Source: Tritrichomonas musculus (lineage: Eukaryota > Parabasalia > Tritrichomonadida > Tritrichomonadidae). Taken from it: a stretch of 64,000 nt of DNA. Position 1 is the first letter of the stretch. The number at the start of each line of letters is the position of its first letter. The stretch covers positions 186,001-250,000 of the forward strand of contig JAPFFF010000002.1 of NCBI GenBank assembly GCA_039105265.1. The letters are read 5' to 3'. This document shows positions 28,783-37,500 of this stretch, in pieces. Position numbers and translations under genes: made by a program. Under the pieces are notes generated by a model, which did no database searches, was not told the DNA's origin, and worked only from the letters and a program-made list of their open reading frames with translations.

Positions 28783-29358
28783 ATGAGTTTAAATCGTGCT
28801 AGAATTTTATCGTCAGAAAACGATGCATCAGTTAAGCAGGAGCAATCAACCAGTATTAATATAAACATCAAACCAAAGCAACCACAACCAGTTGAATATC
28901 CATCAGTTCAACCATTACCACAATCATCTCAAGCCACAAATTTTACTATACCTCAGATGAATGGAGTATATCAATCACCGCAACCAACAAACAACGTTTC
29001 CCTAGAAAGAGGTATCAGTGATATAGGAGCTGATATAACAGAACTTGAAACCAAAAACAAATTCCTTGAGATATTGTTATCAATCTATGAAACAAATCCG
29101 ATAAAAGTCAATGATTTATTGATTTGTCATTCAAATACATTAATGGAACTCATCAAATTACTAACACAAGCAGATAAAGTTGAATTGATTGTCAATGATG
29201 ATTGTGCGTGTAATGGTTGCGTTTCTCGTTCCAAATATCTTTTAATTGATAGGATATTGGTGTACAAAAATAATGAATCAAATGACTTGAAATACAAATA
29301 TAATAGCATTTATACCGAACTCATTAGACACAACATTTCATTAAAAACATGTATTTAA
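28783..29358 (+). CDS. 191-residue protein of the Maverick with Cys pair cluster
   Basis: The first 75 residues are disordered and Gln/Pro rich. The second half is helical with a small cysteine group, DDCACNGCVSRSKYLLID, which could bind a metal or sit in a compact fold. No adenovirus-type protease His/Cys arrangement is recognisable. Its stop is ten bases upstream of a tiny membrane protein gene. Confidence 0.5.
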   Translation: MSLNRARILSSENDASVKQEQSTSININIKPKQPQPVEYPSVQPLPQSSQATNFTIPQMNGVYQSPQPTNNVSLERGISDIGADITELETKNKFLEILLSIYETNPIKVNDLLICHSNTLMELIKLLTQADKVELIVNDDCACNGCVSRSKYLLIDRILVYKNNESNDLKYKYNSIYTELIRHNISLKTCI

Positions 29359-29368
29359 AAACTAATAA

Positions 29369-29500
29369 ATGATATATGAAATATTAGTTGTTTCATTATT
29401 AACAGGTTTATTTTTAGTGAAGATTGTTGAAGTATCTTTAATGATGCCTGACAAAGAACCAGAACTCAGTGAAGAGATAAGAACAAAAATGTATTCATGA
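29369..29500 (+). CDS. 43-residue single-pass membrane protein of the Maverick
   Basis: A short frame, ATG 29369 to TGA 29500, that exactly fills the gap between the 191-residue gene and the ATPase gene. The first 25 residues form one hydrophobic helix (EILVVSLLTGLFLVKIVEV) with a polar acidic tail (PDKEPELSEEIRTK). Tiny membrane proteins of this kind recur in Polinton and virophage-type elements. Codon composition matches its neighbours. Confidence 0.5.
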   Translation: MIYEILVVSLLTGLFLVKIVEVSLMMPDKEPELSEEIRTKMYS

Positions 29501-29524
29501 AGAGCTTTAACGAAAACTAAAGAA

Positions 29525-30439
29525 ATGAAACGTTTCATGAAACCCACTCAGTTTAATTATAATGAGATTTTATTCTCTAGTGGTTCTGATTATGATGATG
29601 ACCAAATGAGTTTTGCATTTGAATATGAATCATTCAAGCCAACAGTTAATGAAACAACATTTAATATTGATGACGAGATGAATAAAGCATATCAACGCAA
29701 TGAATCAAAAATAAAGAATGAATCAATCAGACCAATCGCAAACGGTATTTATTCATATTACAATTCATTGAACATACTCGTTGGTCAGCAAGGTAAAGGA
29801 AAGAGTCATATAATGCTACGAGATGTTATTCAAATGTCTCGAATGAAGAACGCTGGCTTTCATTTAATTGTTTATGTATCACGAAACGGAACAATCAATG
29901 ATGCAACATTCGAAAGCCAACGCGAATTGATACAGCTACCAATAAAAACTGTTGCTGACAGCAATGCTGAAGAATATCTTAAACAACTTGATTTATATAA
30001 AGAATTGTATAACAAATATTCATCAACACCAAAAATAGTAATCGATGAAAAGAAGTTAAACGATATGTTTGAGTTTCTTCATATCAATAAACTAGGTCAA
30101 CCAAATAAACCACTAAATACTATCATTCTTTGTGAAGACTTCTTGAAATCGAAACTAATTAAATCATCCTATTTTATCAATACCATCAGTCAGCTTCGAC
30201 ATAAGAATCTAATCATATTCGTTAACATCCAGTTCTTCAAAGCTTTAACAACAGAATGGAAAAATAATGCAACATCATTCTTCATCTTTAGTGGTTATTC
30301 ACGACAGAAACTCGGCTACATATATCAACAAGTTCCATTTCCAATAGATTTCGAAGAGCTATGGAATCGATACAGAACAATGAAAGCACATCAATTCGTT
30401 TTAATCAATGTTCGAACTAATAACCTTTCATTCATCTAA
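29525..30439 (+). CDS. A32/FtsK-HerA-type packaging ATPase of the Maverick
   Basis: 304 residues. The Walker A motif NILVGQQGKGKS (GQQGKGKS 87-94), the Walker B strand NTIILCED (about 195-202) and a sensor-like Gln/Asn stretch (HKNLIIFVNIQFF) fit the genome-packaging ATPases of Polintons, adenovirus IVa2-unlike but A32-like. In the family it pumps DNA into the capsid. The first 60 residues are disordered and acidic. The 3' end overlaps the convergent 152-residue gene by 12 bases. Confidence 0.85.
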   Translation: MKRFMKPTQFNYNEILFSSGSDYDDDQMSFAFEYESFKPTVNETTFNIDDEMNKAYQRNESKIKNESIRPIANGIYSYYNSLNILVGQQGKGKSHIMLRDVIQMSRMKNAGFHLIVYVSRNGTINDATFESQRELIQLPIKTVADSNAEEYLKQLDLYKELYNKYSSTPKIVIDEKKLNDMFEFLHINKLGQPNKPLNTIILCEDFLKSKLIKSSYFINTISQLRHKNLIIFVNIQFFKALTTEWKNNATSFFIFSGYSRQKLGYIYQQVPFPIDFEELWNRYRTMKAHQFVLINVRTNNLSFI

Positions 30440-30886
30440 TACAATTTGTTGTTGAACACCAACAAACAGTTGTGGTGTATTGATATTATATTTTTGTCTC
30501 ATTTGTTCAATGAGTTCTTTTGTTTTCTTATCATTAACTTTCCTGATACTGTAATTATAATACTTGTATTCTTTAAATGATTGCTCTTCATTTGAACCTT
30601 CAACGAAGAACTCAATAGATGTTGTTGATATTCTTCTTCTAACATTTGATGTTAATGTTATATATTCGAGCCCGAGTTCAACAATCTTATCATAATATAA
30701 TCGTTTAAATGCATTATCTTTGTTCTTCAATGATATGTATATCACTTTAGATTTATATGCAGCCTTTCCACAAGGTATTGGATATCTATCACACAGAATT
30801 GAGAAATCACATTGTTTGAACTTCTCTGATTCATCCAACATATCAATAAGTGAATTGATGTAATCATAAACTTTTGGTGTTGACAT
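30428..30886 (-). CDS. 152-residue protein of unknown function in the Maverick
   Basis: ATG at 30886. An alpha/beta protein with CDFSILCDRYPIPCG near the N-terminus, KVIYISLKNK and a helical C-terminus. It is convergent with the ATPase gene and lies between it and the right terminal repeat. No family is recognised; no catalytic set is evident. Confidence 0.5.
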   Translation of the reverse strand: MSTPKVYDYINSLIDMLDESEKFKQCDFSILCDRYPIPCGKAAYKSKVIYISLKNKDNAFKRLYYDKIVELGLEYITLTSNVRRRISTTSIEFFVEGSNEEQSFKEYKYYNYSIRKVNDKKTKELIEQMRQKYNINTPQLFVGVQQQIVLDE

Positions 30887-30956
30887 ATCTTTAGAGTGAA
30901 ATTAAAAAACAAAAAACAAAAATAAAAACGTCATTGAAGACACTTCAGATATCTTT

Positions 30957-31163
30957 TTAATAAATGAGCTCTTCAAGTTCAGCAATTAATTCAGCAGGAC
31001 CGTTGAATTTCTTTAGTTGTTCAATAAAGTGATTTATCTCTTTTAGTACTCCGTCAACAACATCATCATTATCGTAGAGGTATTTTAATGCAGGTCTCCA
31101 ACCTTTTAGCTTTTTGTTGATTCTATTAATGAGGATGCTTAATTGTTCGGCTTGGTTTGACAT
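30957..31163 (-). CDS. 68-residue helical protein inside the right terminal repeat
   Basis: Identical in amino acids to the product of 16262-16468, on the opposite strand because it lies in the inverted copy of the terminal repeat. It gives the element two copies of one small gene, both transcribed inwards from the ends. The stop codon here is TAA rather than TAG because the repeat ends within it. Confidence 0.65.
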   Translation of the reverse strand: MSNQAEQLSILINRINKKLKGWRPALKYLYDNDDVVDGVLKEINHFIEQLKKFNGPAELIAELEELIY

Positions 31164-31410
31164 TATAAATTGCTGATAAAAAAATAAAAAATTTTTGAAA
31201 GTTCTATTTTTCGTTATTTTTCGTTGTTGTTATTTTTGGGAGTTTGTCAATTTATTCAAAATTTGTCTATGCCATTTTGTGAAAGTTTCGAGGGCTAATT
31301 TTGAAAAAGTGGCGATTTTTTGAGTCATGTAGCTGAGGTTTGGGGTCTGTAAACCCTATGACAAGGGGGTCATTTTTTATCCCCCCTCCAGACGGTCCAC
31401 TATCACTACT
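30958..31410 (-). repeat. Right terminal inverted repeat of the Maverick (453 bp)
   Basis: Reverse complement of 16015-16467, ending CACTATCACTACT at 31410 next to the AAGGTT duplication. Apparent identity with the left copy implies a recent insertion or ongoing homogenisation. Confidence 0.95.
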
Positions 31411-31416
31411 AAGGTT
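31411..31416. repeat. Maverick target-site duplication, right copy
   Basis: AAGGTT, matching 16009-16014. Confidence 0.92.
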
Positions 31417-31793
31417 ATATTATTTATTTGTTTATATTCTGAATTACACCAATTAATAACAAGTGAAATATCAGTGGTTATACTCCTTACTGCTGGATTT
31501 CCGAATAGAGTTTGTAATCTGGTCCAATTTTGAGCACCTTCAGAACAAAGTGATACGTGTTTTTAACTTTTTAATAAAGACATTTTTCATTCCCGAACCT
31601 TTGAATGATCTTTGAGTAATGCTTTTGCAATCATTATCTGGGTAATTAAATCTATGATTATCATTAGCCTCAGTAAATTTTCTCTTATTAGCTTTATTTT
31701 CATTTATATTAAATGGTTTTTTGTAATAATTTGCATTTTTCTTCTTTTTATGGCTTGATTATAATTGAGCTGAATTGTGATTTAAAAAAATTA
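31417..31793 (-). pseudogene. Upstream part of the mariner-like transposon remnant
   Basis: Because 16009-16014 and 31411-31416 are one target site, this sequence was originally contiguous with the transposase fragment at 15629-16014 and lies on its 5' side. Minus-strand reading gives protein-like phrases (WTRLQTLFGNPAVRSITTDI, KRKFTEANDNHRFNYP) interrupted by frame changes. No intact frame remains. Confidence 0.45.
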
Positions 31794-31850
31794 CCAGTTT
31801 GTGGAACCTACTTTTTGAGCTTCGCTCAAAAAGTAGGTTCCACAAACTGG
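31794..31850. repeat. Perfect 27-bp palindromic hairpin with TTC loop
   Basis: Bases 31794-31820 (starting CCAGTTTGTGGAACC) are repeated as the exact reverse complement at 31824-31850, separated only by TTC. It is preceded by TTA, so one arm may be the terminal repeat of the mariner-like element with a TA target. It lies directly against the left end of the 515-bp MITE-like element. Confidence 0.85.
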
Positions 31851-32365
31851 AATTCTTTTCAATTTCACTTTTTGAATGCGCCTCTTCATTTGCTGTAGAT
31901 TAGAAGCTACTTTTTCAATTAAAATATTAAAAAACGGATATGACAAAAAAAATTCTGAGAAATTAATTTTTTATTTATTTTCAAATTTAATTGTCGAAAC
32001 TTCAGGAGATACACTTTGAAACCATTTAAAAGCAACTGCTGAGTAAATTGGATTTGATCATAGCCATTATTCTTGGCATTTGTTACGTCGAGGCGGTGCT
32101 CATCAGATATCAATATCAGGATTTTGCGATCCAAAGAGGAAAAAACATTGTTGATGGAAAAGAGAAGCTTATATAAGACACTTTGATGTAGATTCCCAAA
32201 TCACTAGCATTAGAAAAGCAAATATAATATGAAAATAAATAAAAAATTAATTTCTCTGAATTTTTTTGTCATATTCGTTTTTTTTATTTTAATTGAAAAA
32301 GTAGCTTCCATAATCTACAGCAAATGGAGTGGCAGCCTTCAAAAAGTGAACAATTGAAAAGAATT
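31851..32365. mobile_element. MITE-like element, 515 bp, with about 135-bp inverted repeats
   Basis: The left arm (31851-31983) and right arm (32230-32365) are imperfect reverse complements, both ending AATTCTTTTCAAT at the outside and containing a shared run around TTTGCTGTAGATTA. The middle 250 bases contain a short minus-strand frame (ISDEHRLDVTNAKNNGYDQI) that may be a captured or degraded gene piece. I found no clear target duplication. The right end is seven bases upstream of the ATG of the WD40-type gene. Confidence 0.75.
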
Positions 32366-32372
32366 AAAATTT

Positions 32373-33416
32373 ATGAGTAACTCAATTGATTTACTTGATC
32401 CTGAAGTAATTTTAAAATACGGAACAAATGTTAGCGCATTAGATGATTTTGAACGGTTTGCTCAATCATATCTTGAACTTCATGATAAATATGATTATTC
32501 AATGATAAAAAGAATAGAAGAGTTCCCTAATAAAGTTGGATTTATTGATGATATTTATCATTTTTATGTTTTAACTGACTCAGGCCTTATAATATATGAA
32601 ACTAACCAAGAAACTGGTATAGTTAATGAATTTTATAGATTTCAAACAAGCAATAAAATACAAAATGTATCGCAAAATCCACATAACCCTTATCTTTTCG
32701 CATTATTGACAAATGGTGAAATTGTAGTTTTCAATTTTTCTACAAAAGAATCACAAGCAATTAATTTAGACAAGAAAGTTACACAAGTTTCTTGGCTAAG
32801 CAACAATTCTTGTCTTGTCTGCCTTTTTTATGATTTATTAATGGCTGTTATAGATTTAGGTAAATGTCAAGTTCAAACAACAAAAACTAAAATTGAATCT
32901 AAAATTGATTCACATTTTTTGATATCTCATCCGAATCACAATATAGCAGCCGTTTGTGATGATCAACTTCGTTTAATTGATTTCCGCGAATCAGCTAAAA
33001 TCAGAAATTTTGTATTGAAGAAAAAAGCGACATCTATTTCATGGCTTCCACAAAATTATTTTGGTTGTGCAGTTGGATATTCAGATGGTTGTATTGACTT
33101 TTTCTCTTTTGATAAAGATTCAGTTGTTATGTCTCAAAATGTTATTTCTCAACCAATTCGCGGTATTGAATTTTGTCCCACAAATTCATGTTCAGTTTCA
33201 TTAATAGTTGATAAAGATATTCTTTTTGTTTCTATGCCATCATGGGGATTTGGAAGTCTTGGAAAAGTAGCTTCATACAAAACTCATCTTGCTCCAATCG
33301 TTGATGCGCATTGGATTTCGGATGATGTAAATACCTCAATGATTACATGTGATAATGATCATATGGTTCATATTTTTGATGTTCCTGAAGAATATATGCC
33401 GATTTATGAACCATAA
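32373..33416 (+). CDS. WD40-type beta-propeller protein
   Basis: 347 residues. After an N-terminal helical segment (DDFERFAQSYLELHDKYD) come about six to seven beta-propeller blades with degenerate WD-like ends: VSWLSNNSCLVCLFYDLLMA, ISWLPQNYFGCAVGYSDGCI and AHWISDDVNTSMITCDNDHM followed by VHIFDV. It is a scaffold protein; the partner is unknown. Layout is similar to small propeller proteins of vesicle-tethering complexes, but the family is not assigned. The ATG at 32373 is only seven bases from the MITE-like element, so the promoter must lie in the element or the gene has acquired a new one. Confidence 0.75.
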   Translation: MSNSIDLLDPEVILKYGTNVSALDDFERFAQSYLELHDKYDYSMIKRIEEFPNKVGFIDDIYHFYVLTDSGLIIYETNQETGIVNEFYRFQTSNKIQNVSQNPHNPYLFALLTNGEIVVFNFSTKESQAINLDKKVTQVSWLSNNSCLVCLFYDLLMAVIDLGKCQVQTTKTKIESKIDSHFLISHPNHNIAAVCDDQLRLIDFRESAKIRNFVLKKKATSISWLPQNYFGCAVGYSDGCIDFFSFDKDSVVMSQNVISQPIRGIEFCPTNSCSVSLIVDKDILFVSMPSWGFGSLGKVASYKTHLAPIVDAHWISDDVNTSMITCDNDHMVHIFDVPEEYMPIYEP

Positions 33417-34589
33417 TTTTTTTTTCTTGTTTATTTTAACTTACTTGCACAAAGAAAGTATAGATCGGCTTTATTACATATTACTCATGTATATTAACTT
33501 TTTTAAAAATGTTAGATTTATGCAATAATTATTTAAATCGGATGTTTTCATAATTTTTTTTTTAAAAGTATAGTATTATTTACAGCATAAATTTAAACGA
33601 AACAGACCTCTCAATTATAGTTTGTCTTATCGTGGAAAATGAAAAATACTTTTAAAAAACATAGTTTTTTTCTAATTTTTTTAATAATTTTTTAATCGTT
33701 TAAAAGTAACTTTTTTAATTAAATTTTAACGTTTAGAAAATATTTTTTTCGATCATAAATAATTGAAAAATATATAAATCACGATCATTAAAATTTCAGT
33801 TAAATATTATCGTCTACGATTAAAAAAATCTCAAAAAATCTCAAAATTGAATGAATTTTTATACGAAAACCTTTCAATTTTTTCGTATACCGCTTTTTTT
33901 TTGGCCTTCAATATGGTGAATAAAAACGGTTTCTTATACGAAAAACCGTCGATTTTTTCGTATACCGCTTTTTTTGGCCTTCCCTATGGTCAATTAAAAT
34001 TGAATACTTATTCGATTTTTTTTTTTAATTTTACATAACCGTTTATATTGACCTATTATAAGGCAGATTATTTTAGCCTTAAGCTGCCAAATAAATAATC
34101 AAATTTTAATACAATAAGCTTATAGTAATGGCTAAATATTTTACCTTTCAATTTCAATGTTTTTAAAATATTGTTATATCTCAGTTTTTTATATTAAAAT
34201 CATTTTATTTATTTATTTATTTGAAATAAATATTTACTATTCAAAAATTGTGTTACAATATTTTTTCAATTATTTACGTTTTTTACAAAAAATGGTTATA
34301 TTTTTTTCTATTTTTTCCTTATTGTAGTAAATTTAGTTCCATTACGATAAAAATTAGCTGTAGTATTATTTTTTATGCACTAATTTTGAAAATATTTTTC
34401 ATAAAAGTTTTATAGAATAATGAAAAAATAAAAAGATCTCATTATTTCAGAATTGCCAGTTCTTAAACTCAAAAAGTCGATTTTCTCCATGAAAAATAAA
34501 CAAAGAAAATTTTGACGATTATTATTTATTCAAAAAGTTCAATAAATCAAAGATTCGATTCAACTCTTGCTCAAAATATACAATCTTAA
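33417..34589. other. Long AT-rich intergenic region
   Basis: About 1.17 kb with no credible gene. It contains the tandem hairpin repeat at 33856-33989 and many T runs; otherwise I see nothing. Confidence 0.6.
33856..33989 (+). repeat. Two tandem copies of a 60-bp unit, each with a TATACGAAAA hairpin
   Basis: Copy one spans 33856-33915 and copy two 33931-33989, period about 75 bases. Each holds TATACGAAAA and its reverse complement TTTTCGTATA around an 11-12 base loop, followed by CCGCTTTTTTT and GGCCTTC. The hairpin plus T run looks like a terminator-type or foldback unit. Location is 0.4 kb downstream of the WD40-type gene. Confidence 0.7.
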
Positions 34590-37500
34590 ATGTTTTGGGC
34601 CTTACTTCTTTTAATATTTCTCGTTGTTTATTTTACCACACGTGCAATTATCAAAATATCGTTAAAAAAAATATTATCAAAATATTTCAATAAATTGGAG
34701 TTTATTTCAGGCTCAACACTTTTTTCAATTGAAAAAATGATCGGAGAAAATGATTTATTCGATATTGAAATTAGAAATTTACAATTATCATTTAGTATAC
34801 TTGCATTATTTGATCTTGTTCCCAAATCGCCGTTTCATTTGCAGTTTGACAAATTTTATTTCTGCTTTAAAGAAGATTTCTCAAAAATTTCCAAAAAAAC
34901 AGATGATCATCAAGATGTTAAAAAGATTTCTTTTCATTTTTGGATATTTCAAAAAGTTGTTTTTTTCCTTACACCTTTGTTCATCAGAAAGTTTTCATTT
35001 AACCTAAATAATATTCAATTCAAGGCCACTAAACTCAATATATTCATCAAAATCCGAAATATTACAGAATTGTTTAAAATAGCTCGAAATTGCGTTCGCA
35101 ACGAACTTCGAATTCTTTCACCTTCAATGAAATATTCCGATAAAACAATCTTTCAAATTCCCGAAATTCGACTTTCATTAAATTCAGATATCAGCATTTT
35201 GAAAATTTTAATGGTCACTGCAGTTAAAAAATTATCATTTTCGATAGAGTTACTGAATATTCATTTTTCAAAAGGACTTTCTACGTTAGTTTTCCAAAAT
35301 GTTTTATTATTCATGTCAAATGATAAGCAAGTGAAGTGTTTCATTGAAATCAAACCGATAAAAATAAACTTACCTGTTATTTCAATTGATTTTCAACATT
35401 CATCGTTGTGTTTCAAAAATATCAGCGGAAACTTGCTCAGAATTCAATGTGATGAAATAACCGCCATTAACTGTGACAAAATTTTTCTTCAAATTCAAAA
35501 AATTTCACATTCATCACGGAATTTGAATGTTCCATCAATCAATGTTGATCTTCCATATCCATACATGATTACCGTAACACAATTCATACAAATCATCTAC
35601 AAAAACGAGCCAAAATTACCGAAAAAGTTCAAAATTCCATTCAATGTCAATTGTGACTTTGTTCATTTCAAAGTTGACATTTCTGACTATCACAAAATTG
35701 ATATGAATTTTCAGAAGGGATTCAAAATTGAGAGCTTCATTGAAAAAAATTCAATACAATTGAATACAGACAATGATTTATGCGCTTCAATATTCGTTCC
35801 AAAAGGAACCTGCAGCACTTTTGACCGTGATCACAAACGATACCGAATTTTGATGAAAGTATCGAAAGGCCAAGTTGATATTGTTAATTCAAAGGTTTAC
35901 AAAATATATGCCAAATCTTATGATTTTTATATGTCACCAATGTTTGTTTACATGCCATATTTTCGCGTGATTGGAAAGTGTCTTTCTCATTTAATGAGCA
36001 TTATAAAAGGTCCCAATTTCAGGCAGTTTAAAGATTATCCTCCAACTTTAGTTCACTTCATTTTCAACTTCAAAAACTTTAGAATAATTATTTTGAAAGA
36101 TGAACTAACTGCCAAAATTGAACAGGCAAATTATGCTAAAGCATCGGCCATTAGTGAGATGCAACTTCGTCTTCAGAAGTTTTTCTCAATTTTGAGAAAT
36201 AATCAAGCCAAATCGATCAATGAAGAAGAAGTTGCAAAAACATTCAAAGAAATTCGATTCAAATTGTTTCGAGAAGCTTTGAGAAAGATCCATGATCATG
36301 AAGAAGACAACAACAATGGAAAATTTGCAACTTTTGTGATGAAAAACGTTATTTTGGATATTGACGGTTTTCATTTCAAATCGAAGAAATCAATCATTGA
36401 AAATTTGACCCAAAAAGACAAATACAAAAGTTTGAAGTTAACTGAAGATCAAATTGGCAAAATTAATTCAGTTAAACTTGTCATTAAAATGGACACTTTT
36501 GACATCTTTTCAAACATAAACACACAATTCTCACAGTATGAGATCTGCAAAATGAAAGCAATTTATTACGGCATTGAATTTCATTTTCTTGACAAAAAAC
36601 CGATCTCTCATAGAGACTACTTTTTGAATGAATTGACCTTAGATGGTGAAAAATTTGTGATACCCATTTTATCGGCTGAACCGTTGTTAATTTATGATAA
36701 ATTGAATTTTACATTTGATAAGTTCACATTCGATTTTATTCCACAATTTGTTTCGTATTACAACGATTCAATGATCATGATTTCGAGGATTTTTTGTAAA
36801 CTTGTTCCTTATCCAAAAATAGCGTTATTTGACAATTTGAGAATGAGGAATGTTATTTATGGAACTATGAAATTTAATAAATTAAAATTGAATATAATGC
36901 CAAAGCCAAAAAATTCAATAACAACAATAACTTTTCTGTCTCTTGCTTGGGATTTTGTGAATCCGCAAAATCATGTTTTTTCTTTTGAAAGATTTTTAGT
37001 CAAGCTCAAAAATAAAGAACTTTTCATGAGCTTTCCTTCGTTAATCATGGATGCAAAAATGCAAATAATTAATAAAAGTTTTGAGGAAAAAAATGAGATT
37101 GTTCCAACACCATTTGTTGAAGTTGATTCTGTTCGAATGCTTGAGAAAGGCTACGATCCATATTTTATGTCACGATCACATCAAATTGATTTCACAATTG
37201 AAATGAAATTTCCTAATTCTGACGAATCAACAATGAAGGATAAATCAAAGATTGCCAAGCATGAAACTTCAATTGAATTGAATTTTGATTACTTGTCAAC
37301 AATAATTGAGAAGTTTATAATCAAACGAAAATTTTTCTTTGAAAAAGTTGATCATTTATTTATTAAATCTGTTAAAAAAAGAAACCCAATCATTCAGAAT
37401 TACAAGGTCATTTCACCTACATTTCCATCAATTAACATTCATTTCACTAGCTACACAATTAATGTCAATGTTGGAAGCATCAATTACGACAAAAAAGGAA

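Larger units (their letters stand above)
16015..31410. mobile_element. Maverick/Polinton element, 15,396 bp, near whole
   Basis: Bounded by 453-bp terminal inverted repeats beginning AGTAGTGATAGTGG and by a 6-bp duplication AAGGTT. Parts recognised: retroviral-type integrase (19748-20827), A32/FtsK-like packaging ATPase (29525-30439), capsid-like region (17709-19660), amphipathic 84-residue protein, long fibre-like protein (24688-27879) and about ten small proteins without clear relatives. No family B DNA polymerase or adenovirus-type protease is recognised. The terminal repeats look identical, so the insertion is young. About one break is visible, in the capsid-like region; the rest looks intact. 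It sits inside an older mariner-like transposon. Confidence 0.93.
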
